64,000 nt of DNA from Burhinus oedicnemus (lineage: Eukaryota > Chordata > Aves > Charadriiformes > Burhinidae): NCBI GenBank assembly GCA_008921705.1, contig VFFE01007601.1, forward strand, positions 2,639,878-2,703,877, given 5' to 3'. The first letter of the stretch is position 1. Every line of letters begins with the position of its first letter. The position numbers and the translations under genes were made by a program. Positions 49,316 to 63,418 of the stretch are shown one piece after another. The notes under the pieces are model-generated. The model saw only the letters and a list, made by a program, of their open reading frames with translations, was not told the origin of the DNA and made no database searches.

Positions 49316-52300
49316 TTGTTTTGTCGGCTTAATTTGGAGCTATAGCTATCCCTGCCTGTGTTTGTGTTACACCGGTGGGTTTGTGGCCTCAGATGGGCTC
49401 TACTCTAATGGACACTGCAACAGTTCCCCGTCTTTCCTTTTGCCCTCCCAAGACCTCCTAACAGCCTCAGCTGCTCGGCCTCACTAAAACCGTTGATGAA
49501 CCATGGATAACACCCTGTCTGTCTTTAGACACCATGTATCTTCTGCCTTCTCCCTTGTCCCGCTTGCTGTTGCCTTCTGCAGAAGACTGCATGAGAGAGC
49601 GCAGATAAGTTGCTCTAAAAGGGCAAACAGGCTTCCTGTGCTGATCGCTCCGTTGCTGTCTCTGGAACACCGCAATCACGGACAAGCCAGCCCTGCCAGA
49701 TGCGAGTGGGTCAGCATAATCTGCCCCCATCCACAACTCTCATGATAACCAGCACGAGATGAGCCAGGACAGATTGTTCTCAATGACAGACTCCAACTTC
49801 TGCTACTCTCTAGTGCCAGCAATTACTTTAGCCAGAGCATGACCATATTCACACACAAGATTAGCCTTTTCCATGAATACCAGTACAGTTTTCCCTGTAA
49901 TCCTCTAGTTTCTTTCCCCTTAAGAGTCCTGAGAAAACTTCTGCTGGCACAAATTATCCTGACTCTACAGAAATCAACGGAGCTCTGACAATTTTTATTC
50001 CAAGTCAGGTTCTTCTGCCACTTGGCAAGGAGACCCACAGGGCATTAGGGTAACCTGATAGGAGAATTCAGGTCTTTGTCCCTGCCCTTGGACCTGCCTT
50101 ACTAAGAGGGAAAGTAGAGTCCAGGGAACGAGAGAGAAAGGGCAGCGCGTTGTTTAACAGAAATGAATGCCATCATAATGTCATCATCATCTGCAATTGC
50201 AATAGATCTATCTTAACGGCAACGAGTTTGGAGTCAGGATTGCATTGACACAGTTTGCATGACCTCAAGAAATTCTCATCTAGTTTCTGCTTATTTTGAG
50301 TAAAAACAGTCGGGAAGTGGATAGAATACCACTTTCTTTCATTGGGTGTTTTGGGAAATGTGATTGATGGGCAAGGTGGATAGCGTTATGGTTTGTGCTG
50401 TCACGATAACTCTTCATGCCTGCTAGTGCAGGGCTGCACAGCTCACAAAACCTTGTTAAAGTAATAGTAAATAGCCGTTTTGAACTAAAACAGAATAAAA
50501 TCAAGATTAGTACCAGGAAGGACAGAAATTCTTCTTGGAAGTTATTTTCTTAATATTTGGATATAATCTACCTTATCCAAAACATCTGTCTGTGTGCATA
50601 AGAAAGAAATATGCTTTTGTCCCCTGCAGCAGTGTCCAAAAATGAGGTAGTAAGTATTGCTTCCTGATCACACACAAATGGGGTTTTTATCTGTGCCAAG
50701 ATCATAATATGAACACTGGAATAAAATTGCAAGCAGACAAGAAAAAGGGCACACACCTGAAAGCCTTTAGCTAGCCTTTCCATCCCCTGAGCTTCACTAG
50801 CCTGTTCTAATAAAGCTCTGCTGAAGCTTTGTTTTCTGAGGACATTTATATTCTATTAGGAAAGTGCAAACATCTCTTAACAATAGCTTTGTGTCAGGCC
50901 ACAATTGTGTTCCTTGATGCTAATGCAGGCTATTAAAAGAAAAAGTTCAGCCAGTGCCCTTTGGGTTCTGGGAGAGCTGGACAATTTGGATGTCAGGTTC
51001 ACTTCCAGTTTCAAAGCTTTGCTATATACAGGATTTCAAACCTCACGATTCCACCAAGAGAGATTATACCTGCTAAATTTGCAGAGGCAACTAAACTGAG
51101 AGCGGCTGCAAGTCAATCACAGTTACCAAAATATCTTGGCAAATAGGAGGAAAAAAAAAAAGTCTGGATAAAAGATAATTCTATAGGGACTAGACCAGGG
51201 CAGAAATAATCAAACATAACTGCAGAAAAGGGGGCAAATTGAATTACAAGCTGAGCTCTATGTTGTCCCTTTGCAAAAGAGGTGAGTAACATGCTGGGCT
51301 GCCCAGGCTGGGAGCCTACTCTGCAAAGGCAGGTGGAGTAACCCTGAGCTGAAGCATCAGTTGTAATATGGGAGATTCAGGCAGTAGGAAAATCTTTTTG
51401 ATTGAAAGTGTAGGGAAGCAGTGCAGTAGATTGCTTGAGGATGACACAGAATCTGCATCCCAAGAGATTTTGAAAAACGGGTGGGGAATAGGTGAGAATG
51501 ACAAAGGCAAAGCTGGTTCTGTCCTGGAGGAGGGGCAGGGGCCAGGGTAGCCCTTTTCTCCTACTGTCCATGGTCATGTCTTTGGTTGCTGTGCTGGAGT
51601 TTGGGCTGAGTTCTTGGGGTTAGAGCCAGTTGCATCCACACAACTTGTGCAGGATCAAAGGTCGTGCAGGAGAATGGTGTGTTTTCCATGTACTTCCTCA
51701 GAGTGTCTTCATTTTAATTCATTGCCCACAGGGCTGCACAACATGGAGAGGAAGGCAGCACTCCAAGGAAAACATCCCTGACTGTCCTTCAGCGTCCCCA
51801 GTTAATCCCTCTGCTTCAGAGGCCAACTCACTCCAACCTTGTGCCAGAGCATTGATCACTTCACGTGATCAAGGAGTCTGGGTTCAGTTACAGGAATTAA
51901 GCCAAAACAACAACAGATGCAACTACCAACTCCATGTCTTCTAGGAAATGTAGACATCACTTACTTACAAATGTCCCTTATGACATCCATGCGATATGCA
52001 AGCCTAGAAAGTGTCATATTGAACCAGATCAGTAGTCCATCTAGTTAATCAGGCTGTGACTGCTGTTTGACTGCCCCTGTGTATTTGCCTGTAAATCAGG
52101 TCCTTTCTCCAGAAAGGCACCTTTGGAGGTAGTTCCACATGCTGGCAATTGGCAGGAAGGCAGCAGAGCAATAATGGTGTCTTGCAGTCATGAATAGTTT
52201 TGCCCAGGTAGAAGCGTTATAACTTGTACACACAGAGCTATAGGAAACAAACAATTCCCTCCAGCCATACTGAAATCAAAATACCATACTCCTTTCTGAG

Positions 52301-54031
52301 ACTGAATCTAAACGGTATTTCACATTCCTTACAGAGCTAGGAACTGGGGAAAACAGGCTATTTCTTTGAAGGATCCTTTCTGTTTGAAAGACCATGCTTT
52401 TGTATGCTTGCTAAGGATGTCTTAATTCCTCATCATCATCTACAGGACTCTACAACACGCACAGGAGGGAAACATTTTAAGTAAATCACCCCAGCCTGAC
52501 TTCAAAGGAAAGTGAGCTGGACAAGATGTGCCAAAGGGTTTAACATCTGCGCCATTCCTATAAAGCATTGTTTTGTCCTTCATACTTAGTGTGGAGACAC
52601 CCACATGTGTTTTCCACTTTCATTGTGAAAGCAGGAAATGTTTAATTAAAATCAAGCTTACCCTACTTTGTTTTCTCTTCATGCCGAAGTAACATCAGCA
52701 GCTGAGAGGGAGGATCCGCAAGTCTTGGCACCCAAATGGCCTCACCCAGTGGAGGGACAGAACCGGAGAGATCCAGACAGATCCACTGGGATGGTATCTG
52801 TGTCCCTGGGGTACAGGAACAAATCATGTCGTGTACCAGGAAGCACGGAACTTGCCATGTTCTCGGGAAATTCAACACAGACAGTTGTACCGGGCTAAAC
52901 CCTGTTGTCATTTATACAGAATGACAGAAAATAGGGATGGCAAGAACCTCACCAGGAGATGGGATCCACCTGTCTCACTCCAGTCTGTCACCCTGGTGAG
53001 CCACAGCCAGTTGGAGTTACAAGAGCTGCACTGAAGGCAGCTGCAGATATTGTACTCCAGGATCCCCTCCAAACCCAGCAGCCACGGCTTGAGGTACCAA
53101 ATTAGATTAAGGAACTCGGATATGTGACTGATTTATATCCTCACTGGATCAGGCCAAAGAAAGGACACTCCATCCAACTTAATATCCAGATCTTATTCTG
53201 TGGTGCCTTTTGTTTGCCAAGGGCTGAAAGGCTTTTCAGTCCCCTTTCACTGGCCGTATAGTAACACAAATCCTTGTGTTACGTATTAGCAATGCAGGAA
53301 ACAGTCCTATGGTCGTGAGTGGTTTGGGAGAAAGTTTAAGGCTGCAGATTGTTTTCTCAGAGACAACTGCACTTCCAATTACATATCATTATGTGTCGAA
53401 CACCACTACACCAAGGGTGGTACTCTCAAGCGCTTTTTGCTACAGCACTGCAAGTGCCAGGAAAGGCACTGGTTCTCTTAGGGAAAAAAACCAAACTGTG
53501 TAACAGGAACTTTCCATGCAGTGATCATAAGTAAAGTCCTCGGAGGCATCCACCAGCCTGCTTTGGAAAACTCTGTAGCATCAATGTAGGCTCTGATGCC
53601 CATTAAAATTTTCACCAATTCAGATATTCTTGAAATTGAAGTATTCTTCAAATAATTTAGTGGTTTGGGTCAAATCTCTCTGTGCAATTTTCTTGCAGAG
53701 GATGAGTGACCCAAGTCAAGCTAGAAGCAAATTAACATTTGCAATTTTAATAAATTTCCCAGCCAGGTGTTAACTTTCTCATTTGCAGGGAAATTTTGAG
53801 GCAGGCTTGTCGAAGCTGTGAACTGCTATTTAAAACCCATTGGGATTGTTATATTTATTAACATAATCACTGACATGTTTCTATAATTTAGATGAGGTCT
53901 TTAGGGCTTAGAAGAAGAACAGCCAGAATATAGTGTTAGCCATGATCCCATTATTGGAAGACATCCCCTGTCCACAGGAACATAATCCTGGGCTCTTACA
54001 GCATATTAAAGTAGGCTAAAATTGCTTGCTT
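49316..54031. other. Unassigned non-coding DNA
   Basis: No gene or recent repeat was found. Small open frames occur on both strands, including overlapping ones at 49.5-49.7 and 52.7-53.0 kb, without recognisable domains. Confidence 0.5.
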
Positions 54032-54090
54032 AGTTACAGATGGGGAAACTGAGGATTAGAAAGACAAAAGTGACTCAGAAAGTAGGATTC
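54032..54090 (-). mobile_element. MIR-like fragment, decayed
   Basis: TTACAGATGGGGAAACTGAG followed by GATTAGAAAGACAAAAGTGACTC (in pieces) matches the reverse complement of MIR ('ACAGATGAGGAAACTGAGGC ... GAGAGGTTAAGTGACTT'). Confidence 0.55.
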
Positions 54091-57000
54091 GCTTCTTCCA
54101 TGAAGCTGTAACATCTTGCAGCAAAGGGAAAGCTGAGAGACAATGGATTATCTAAATATATTGTCATGTTTATACATCCAAAGTGAGAAGAAGATGAGTG
54201 GATTTGTCCCATATGTCAGTGCTGTGACAGTGGAGGTTTGCCTCTATCAAATTAATGCCATTTCTTGTTTTCCCTTCAATTCCCTTTTGGCCCATCCTGA
54301 CGTCACCCCATACTTTAACAGTTTGGCCCCTTCCTCCTGTTCTCCCCAGAGAAAGAGAAGTAAACAGAAGTTGATAAAAGCTCAGGAAAGAGCTCAGGGC
54401 AGAACACAGGTGTAAAGTACTGTGGCTCACAGAGCTGAAGTACAGCAGTATTGTTTTCTCAGTTTTAGAGGCTATAAAATGGCAAGCAGCAGAGCACAAA
54501 CGTGTTGTCATGACAATGAGCGTAATAAAAAATGGGGGTTTCTCTGGATGGTTAATGTGTTGAGAGAAAAGTAACCAGGACAGCAATAAACACTTACTAG
54601 ATTTCACTGTGTTGAGAAGCAAAGCAGTACAGAGCCTGAAAGGTAATTACAGTAGAGACAAATTATCTGTTATTGATTAAATGATCCAAACCTCCCTATC
54701 TGTATTGATGGACACTAGCGCTCTAGTGCCATGAGGCACAGAAAAGGGTCTGTGTAGGCCTAGGTCTCATGGACTAATCCAACGTCCTCCTAAACTAGCA
54801 AGAACTTCTCCAGAAAATCAAAACCTATTCTACAGACTAAATGCCAGTCTGTAGAATGAAATATGAGGGCTACAGTGTCACCATGCAGATGTCCACCCAG
54901 AACATGGACTAGATTAGCTTGTAGGCAAGAAGCATCAGGACAGGTTACTTGATGAAAATGATTACTTGGGGAAAAGTATTACATGGCAAACCTCAGGCTG
55001 GCTGATTACAAACGGGCTTAAGAGGGGAATTGTGATAGTAACAGTAGTTGGACTTTCTGTTTACTCTTCTGCCTGCTTACAGGCAGGAAGCAGTTTTTGC
55101 AACACCATCAGCTACAGAGAACTCCATAATACCTCCCTCATGCCCCCTACAGCACTTTCAGTCACAGGCACTTTATTCAATATCAAGCAGTTATGTGTCC
55201 TCCTCCCAGTGACAGCAGACTTCCTGACATACAAGAGTCTCCAGAACCTGTGCTGATCAGCACAAGGCATGGTCAGCAACGTCTGCCTGGTCAAGATCCT
55301 AAATCCCTGCCCTACCTCAGCAGGCTACAGGTAAAGAGAGATGACTTAGGAAGGGCAGGCATAGAAGCCAAGGACCTACAGACACATCCTGCCCTCTGTC
55401 TTCATGCATCCACGCTGTACAGGGGAAGCTATTCCAGCCTGATCTAACACCGGCAAACTGACTCTTCTTCATAGTGGCAATGCCACACTCAACCCATCCA
55501 ACCAGGAAAGGTGCAAAAGAACATATAGTACAGTTTAATGCCTTGGTGCTGTAAAAGAGGTGGGAAACGGAGAGAAGTAGAAGAGAACTCGACCAAAGTG
55601 CTAATAAATACACATTCTAAGTGTGAGTCTCAGCACAGTACTCACCACCCACTCAGGCTGGGTGAGTTGAAATTGAAGGGAGAGTGTACAAGTCCGACAG
55701 TCACAACCTGAAGATCCTGGATGTTGATCACTCCAAGAAGCCAGTGCCTATGAAAAATTCTGAGCTTATTCATTTTTTTCAACCTATTTCCCTGTTTAAT
55801 CAGACCAGTGACAACGGGAACTCCATGCCATGACCCAACAGCAGGCTACCTCAAAATGTACAGTTCTCTGGCTAGAGGATCCCTTTTTTCTTTTCTCTTG
55901 TGTTCATGAACTATTTACCTTTGATCTTAAGGAAGCAGATAATGGTTCTTTTTGAACAAAGACAAACTGATAGTAATAGACCTCCCAGTTCATAGGAGGG
56001 TTTTCTTTGTTTTCAAGTCAAAACCCACTGGCTCAGATCCAGCCAGCTGTCTTGAGTTTCTGGATGTGGCTCTTGAGCAAGGTTTTAAAACCACATCCAG
56101 CATTGTTTAATTGATGAAGATTCATATTTTTGAGCTTTGCAGGGAAGACATATCAAACAATAAAGATGATGGAGGCCAGTCTGCCATATTTAATAAAGTG
56201 TGTGGATCAGCCTGTCCATGGGTCTTCTGTTTTTACAAAAATAAATCTCTAGCTAGTCTCCTCTAGTCTCAGTGTTGCCTCTCTCTCTCAAAGCAGACAG
56301 TCTTTGCTATGTTGAATTCCAAAAGTGGGAACAGTCCATACCTTTCTGCTTGAACATGACTGATCACATTCGTGTTCTGCTTTGTAATGTTGAGGATCTC
56401 TGCTGCTTCTCTGAGACTACTCCATAGCCTACTAGGTAACACTAACAGGAAGTTTTGCTTGATGTTCCTCCTTCTTCTTCAGCTGGCCTAGATATGTTCA
56501 AGTGTCTTGCTCAAAGCCATTCTTCAGGACGTCTCCCATTATGTTGCTAACCCCACTCCCTTTCACACAAGTTCTTCTCCACCCGTGTTCACAGCAGTCC
56601 TCTTCAGCAGCACAACAGGACTAATATCTGTCACTTAGTGTTTATTTTCTTTCCCTTCACAGCTCACCTGGGCCCCCTTCCTTCCTGCAATCATCTTCCT
56701 GCGAAATTAAGAACACATGCAGTCAATCAAATTTTCAAAATTAGGTCCTGTTTTGAAGGCACACCTGCTTTCAAGCCCAGCAGCACACACTGTAGCTCAG
56801 CTGCTGTGCTTGTTGGGAATGGCTCTTGCTGGGCATCCAGGGACCAGAGAGGGAGTCCCAGCTCTTCTGATCTCAATTGGAGGTAAGCTTTCAACTCTGA
56901 TGAAGCCAGAGTTTCCACAGTGAGACTGCATTTCACTTCCCCTTGGACAACACAAGTAAACATTGGGGTCTTACCTCTCAATTTGGCTACAAAAGCCCTC

Positions 57001-57780
57001 CAGGTATTTTGACTTCTGTCTTTGAAATTCCGTTTTATTTCCCAGTTGCCATTAAGAAATGTGTAGTTCTGCCGACTGCACAGGATCTCAGGGACTTGGA
57101 GGTCCAACATGGCTGGAAGAATTATCCTCCCTGGCCACATTTCTTCTCATGGTGGTTCAAAATCAGTCATATGCCAGACAGATGGCCACTGTGAGCACCC
57201 CATAAAAACAGCAAGAATGAATGATTGTTACTTACATGGCATATCAAGCTACAAATGGTCATGGTGTTTACCCAGGGAAACAAGAAGGGACTCCCTCATT
57301 TCAAAGCAGGGTCTGGGCTATGTTGTGAAGGGAGAAAGCCAGGCTGATATGTCATGGGCAACACCCACAGACAGACTGTCTCCATTTCACTCACCAGAAT
57401 GACAAATGTGGGAACTTCTCAGCTAGGAAACTACTGATTGATTCGCATTGCATCTAGGGAAGAGAGACAGCAGATATTTTTTTGTAATGGAGCTACACGG
57501 TGCCATAAGTAGCTCATGGCACTAGGACTAACATTGTCCCAGTTATTAGCTTATCACTCATATTGGAGGGACAAATCTTATGCTATAAAAAAATGCTATT
57601 TCTTCCTATTCTATCACACATATAAGGAACTCACTAGGAAAGTTTTTACTTCTCTTTCCTAAGTGGAAACTAAAACATGTTTCCCTTTTGTCTGGCTGTT
57701 TATTATATATGTTATTTTTAAAGGCATTAAAGTTCACCACCTCCAGACAAGAGGCTACTGTTCTTACACAAAATTCTACT
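54091..57780. other. Unassigned non-coding DNA
   Basis: No recognisable gene. The longest frames (150 codons on the minus strand at 54170-54622 and 137 codons on the minus strand at 56727-57140) have no motif I know and overlap equally plausible frames on the other strand. Confidence 0.5.
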
Positions 57781-57905
57781 GCTTGGAGAAGTCACACAAG
57801 GGTTAACTGACTTGTCCAAGGCTGGGAGCACATAACCAAGTGGGGATTGTAACTAAGGGGCAACCAGGCTCCTTTCCTGTTCAGTCACACCGCTGTCTGC
57901 ACTGC
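57781..57905 (-). mobile_element. MIR-like fragment
   Basis: GTTAACTGACTTGTCCAAGG, then GCACATAACCAAGTGGGGAT and TGTAAC, and a downstream CAGGCTCCTTTCCTGTTCAG, follow the reverse MIR order 'GGTTAAGTGACTTGCCCAAGG ... AAGTGGCAGAGCCGGGATT ... AACCCAGG'. This is the clearest of the MIR-like pieces in the window. Confidence 0.6.
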
Positions 57906-60900
57906 GATGATTTCATTCACCAAAACATGGTCATGGACAAAGAACGGACTCTGCAAAAACAGCCCCTTATCTGCTCCTGCCTGCCTCTTGTCCAAGTCAT
58001 GTGTGATTAGTTTACTGACACAAACACCCCTCTGGAGCCAAAGCAGCTGCAGAAGCAAGCTGTGCTCTGATACAGTTCATGCCTTTACAGCAGTGTAAGA
58101 GCAGTAGCTATGGTCTAGCCGAGCCCAGGAGCTTCGCTGTGTATAGAGCTGGAAGGAAAAATACAGCTTGATTATAAGGTATCAAGTAGACCTGGTTGAG
58201 TTGGCAATAAAAAAAAAAAAAAGTCAATCCTGACTTGTAACAGTAACTGCACTAAGCATGAAATGAAGATTAGCTGTAGGGAAAAAATACAGGACAGAGA
58301 AATATAATTCCTAGGAGGTGTTTTAACTGGTCTTTTTTTTTTTTTTTTAATTTGTTAATAGGAAGCAAAAGAGTTCAAAGTACTTGTGGCCGGGGAGACT
58401 AGGAGTAGGTGGCAGAAGAGTCTCTACGTGCCATAACTCCAACCAAATATTGTTTAAGCAATTACTCCTGTGAAAATTAAAATTGTGGGAAGCTTCATTT
58501 CAGATAGGTCTCTGCTGTGTGGGTTCTTTGATACCTGCTGTGAAAGGAGCTCTGCAGCTGCATTTCCCTAAGTAAGGCACTTCTTTTCACTCTATGCAAC
58601 TCCTATTTTCATTAATACTTCCAGGAGCTTATTCAACTAGAGATCTTTTGTCCTCTGTCAACCTTGGTTGAAATTAGCCAACAGGAGGAAAGACTTGTAT
58701 GTGCACACAGCACTGAGAGTCTGAGTTTATAAGTCTTGTTTCCTTGAGAAGATAGGCTAGAGTCATCATCATGCTTTGCAGTTATCCCATCAGTGTTCAT
58801 TCCTGCCTCTACCGGGGACCGCGGAAGCACGGGTGTACAATATGTCATGTTACGGACCTCCTGTCATGCTGCAGCAGCTTTTCCAATGCAAGTGTTTTGA
58901 TTCCAGTTTTAAATCTCAAGTCCATGCTTTTCCCAGTTTCAGCTCCAGAGAGTTCATTGGAGACCCTCATCTTTTACTTCCTTATAGGCATAGAATGTGA
59001 AAAACAAAGCAAGCACACCCCAATGGCTCAGAAAAAAACCAACACCAAAACCAGAGAACAGTTAAGACAGACCTCAGGTTTTTTTTAAATGTACAATCTC
59101 AAGTGTTTTAGGCCAGTATGATTCTTCTGGGGAGGGGATCTTTGCTCTGCCACAAAACAGTGTTTGGCGTTAATTAACCTAAGACAATTCCCCAATACCG
59201 CTTTCGTCCACAGTAATGGGGTTATAGATAGACTTTTTTAATGCTACATCTTCTCACCTGATAGGGCAGTCAGATTATTAGGATGTTGCCATGGTATCCT
59301 TATATTTTTTTAGTCTACTTGCTCATATTTATAAAGAACCTTTGAAAACTGAGACTAAAATCTATTTCCCGTTTATCTGGCATTTTAGCACTTATACTAG
59401 AATACAACCCACTAGGTAAAATGTTATTCATTACCAATTATTTTAGAAGAGAAATGGTTTAGCTGATAGAGCCTTCAGAATCATGTTTCTGTATTCAAAG
59501 GGCAATTCATTAAACAGTTTGGGGCAGTAAACAAATCTTTAATCTTGCTGAAGAACAGGAAATATGTATTATGCTAAGGTTGTTCAAACTTCTGTAAAGC
59601 AAAGATTCGCTGCTGAACGCAGCAAGGAAACTGAAAAGCAATGATGAAAGCAGAAACTGGCGGCCATGACATAGGACCCACAGGGTCTCATGATGAGTCA
59701 TAGGGTAAAGGCAAGTCACTGAGGCCCAAATCCGTCGCATTTAACTAGGCACTTAAATGAATTGGCTAATGTAGGAAGCTGGGCTCCCTCACTAGTCAAT
59801 GTAGAGACAAAGTCTTCTTCAAAGACAGTTGAAGCACAGCCAGAATTAACATCTCTCTTTACTAGATATAGAAGTCTAGACTAAATTTCAGTGATGCTCC
59901 TAACCTGGAGACCTCACTTAAGTGCACAAAGTTACTCCCTTCCCAGGCAACCCAGACTGGAGTCAAGCTGTCTCCACTACAGTTTAAATGTCTCTTGCTG
60001 CAATGCATGTCCATTCCTTCTTGTCCTGTATCCAGTAGAGAACAGTTTATTCCTCTCTTCCTTGCAGGAACGTTTTACACCATCATTGTGTCCCCTTAGT
60101 GATGTCTCCGGAGTAAACAAACCCAGTTCTTTCAGTCTTTCCACTCTAGACACAGTGTCAAGGCCTCTGGTTGTTCTCACTGCTTGCTTTTGGGATCATG
60201 CCACTAGGCTCACATATTTCTAAAAGTTGGCACCCAGATGTGGACACAGGCATTGCCAGTAGACTAATGCCAGGCATTGATTTGCTACTCTATTTTCAAT
60301 AGAGCAGAGGGATTATTTTATGTCTTGCGTGTAACTCCTGCTTGTGATGCTTGTGTAATAGTGGTCACCACTCCCCAGAGACCTTACAGCATGTCAGGAT
60401 TATCAGACCTTTTCACTGAGAGAAACAAGGGCCCTACCCCCTTAGTCCTGCTCCCACAAGAATGTCTTTTCCTGGTACAGTAACTGGTGCCAAGAGTAAT
60501 AAGAGCTGGAAATGGGTATAAAGAGAAAAAGACATGTTCGGTGGAATCAGTAGGCAGTAATCCCACAGACCGAACATCGATGGAGATGCTGAAGTTGTGA
60601 GTTGCAGTCTGACCTCACAACAGTCCTCTGGGTGCCACCGGGAAAGTCATTGAACCTGTCTGTCCCTTTGATGTCCCTCCTAACTTTGCCCTAACCAGCC
60701 TGGTTTAGGTCTGTAGGAGGGCACCTGTGTTACCACGTGCCAGATTCAGTCACTCTCCTGTCTCACTCAAACCACTGACCTCCACTGTAGTACAACTGCT
60801 GGTGGCAACTGAAGTAAAAAGTTGAGAGCAATGCCAGCTGCTCAGCCCAGTCTCCAAAGACATGTGAGAGTGAATCTGTGATTTCAGAAAGAGCTGAATG

Positions 60901-63418
60901 AGAGCTGCAGAGACCTGGGAAACAATAAGAAGCCCTCCCGTGCGTTCCCGAAATGTCTTTCCTGGGTTTGAGACTCATCGGTCAGAGAACAAAAGCAATG
61001 CCACATGATGTGGTTTGCAGTGATCCATGAGTTCTGTAGACAGCACATGATGAACAGCAAATATGCAAAGCAATTAGGAAGGCAGCAAGTTCATAGAGAG
61101 CCTGTAGCCTGAAATATGTTTGCATAAACAAGCTCCTTGAATCATTATGAATAATTAATGTGTAAAAAAAACCCCAATCTCATTCCTGGATAGTCTGCAG
61201 AATAAAGGGATAAATAAATCATAAGGAACAAGGTGTTTGCTGAGTGAGAATAGCTAAGCTAACTATGAGCTTAGCAGTTTCAGATTTCGAGGCTGCAGTG
61301 AGTAGCCTGTGGTTACTGTCAAAAACAGCTTGAACACAGAGGTGTCTCAGTTCTGCTATTTAAAATAGTAATATTATTCTGTCTACAGGAGACCTTTCAG
61401 ATGAGGACTGCAAAGTGGTTCACAGCTATTCAGCATCACAAAAGCCCAGCAAGGGCAGAGAGAGTATTTATTAGATGCAATTACGGCATTGTTCCTAATG
61501 CATTACAAATTTATTGGCAGATGTAATTTTTCGCTACTCAGATATGAGGGAGTTATATGCATTAAGTATAATAGCTAACAGAGAAAACTTTTTTAAAAAA
61601 GGTTAATCTCCCTTTTTGTCCAAAGGCATTGTATATAAGAGCCAGTATATCAAGAATTTCTTGCAGGTGTCATTTATGTCACTTGGTCATAAAGGAATTT
61701 AGCTTCAAGCCACAGTGAAGTATTTGTATATCATTAAATGTCTTGCTGATTGAAGAGGAAGGGGAAAAGGGAGGTCTAGTTAAGCTGAATTCAAAATTAG
61801 GCTCTTACAATGAAAATTGAGATAGAACTCAAGAATGACTTTGTTTCATCAGACGCTGAACAAAACTAGAGCAGCACAGGACTGGCAGAGCTGTGTTAAA
61901 TGCCTCCAGTAAAGCTCCAGTGAAGTTACTACAACTTTGATGATTTACGCACAGCAACAGACTACCCCTCTCTCTCCATCTTTTTTTAATAAAAAAGATA
62001 CAATTTCTAGAACTTAGATAATTTTTCTAAGCATAAAAATGGATAGAATGGTTAAGATGGCAAATATTGTGATCAGTTGTCGAAGGCCATGTCATTTCCA
62101 GAGAAATATTTTTCTTGGGACTTGTTCTACTTGGGGCATCCTCATGAAGAGGCATCATGTTGACGAAGTTACGAACACTAATGCTGCATGTTGTTTCCCT
62201 GCTCTTTCATACAACAATTAAAACCAATTACACCTTGAGGAGTCTGGCTTTGTAATTTTCAGGGGGGGTGTTCACCGATGGCCTAGTCCTGCAAGGGGCT
62301 AAGTACCCTCCGGTCTTCCCTAAATCCCTGGGAATCTATCACTAGCAGGCTGGATCAGAGCCTCCCCTCTCCCATCTCTTTAGTTTTAAGACCTTAAGAT
62401 TAACCTCATTACTTCACCAGTACTGTGGCTTCACCTTCCATGAAGGAGCCCTGAAGTATTTGGTGATTGCACCACCAGCACAGCTTGTCAGGAAAGGCAT
62501 AGGGGTGGACTGGAGCTGCCAAGGCTGGGCTGACATGCGGATCATGCTCTGTTGCTTGAGAGTTTATGGAGTCCATCACAGAGAGAGAAAATCAGATACA
62601 AATTTCTGAGCAAAGACTATAGTCAGACAAGATTATTGTCAGACTCCAATACCAACACAACACAGAGTTTTAAATGCAGGAGACTCATTTAGCTCAAAAT
62701 AGTCTTTGGGCTAAGTTATGATGAAAAGAAAGATATTGAGACCAAAGCCAGACCCAGGGTCACTTCAGCTCTATTTCTAGCTACAACTGTGCTTTAAGAC
62801 CACGTTTGTTTTCTTGAAAGATGTAGTTATATAGCTTTAAATTCTGACCAGATTTTTTTGGTACAGAGCACATGTTTATTCACTTTACCTCCAGGAAACT
62901 GGGGAATGCTGAGCACTTCACCTTATCGTGCCAGGTGTCTGGTGCTAAATGCAAACTGAAGAGATGCTTCCCAATGGGTGGTACCTAAACAGAGGATTTG
63001 CCATCAGAGATATGCTGTTACCTGCAGAGCTGGGATATCATAATTTAATTTGTTATCACAAATAGATAAGCAAACTGGTGAACAGTGAAGCAATTTATCA
63101 CTATCTCAGCATGATTTTATGATAGAAGAAAAAAGGGCATGTCCTGGTCCAGAACTATTGAAGAGCAAAATGTGCATAGGTGACAATTAGCTTAATCCAA
63201 ATCAGCAGTGTCAAGACCAACATGAAATGGTCAGCAGGGGTGTCTCATCGCCAGCAAGAAGAGGTTAGCAGAAGCAAGTGCGTTACTTAAAGCGCTGGCT
63301 GAAACACAGTGCCTGTGTTTAGAAGAAGCATGTACAACAGGATTCCAGCACTTCTCCTTTCCCACTTGCCAGAGGACTGTGGTGGTCTGCAAGTCAGCCA
63401 GGGCAGGACATTAATTGG
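57906..63418. other. Unassigned non-coding DNA
   Basis: No gene was seen. Homopolymer tracts occur at about 58208-58222 (A) and 58332-58348 (T). A very weak MIR-like phrase lies near 60640-60680 and a possible old-repeat phrase near 59690-59750; both are too short to annotate. Confidence 0.5.

Noticed and set aside
54170..54622. A 150-codon minus-strand frame, rich in serine and leucine.
   Set aside because: No domain or splice context is seen, and a 90-codon frame on the other strand overlaps it. Length alone is compatible with chance in 64 kb.
56727..57140. A 137-codon minus-strand frame.
   Set aside because: Three plus-strand frames overlap it, no motif is recognised, and no exon boundary could be placed.
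58208..58348. A run and nearby T run as possible inverted retrocopy tails.
   Set aside because: There is no polyadenylation signal spacing and no recognisable transcript sequence between or beside them.
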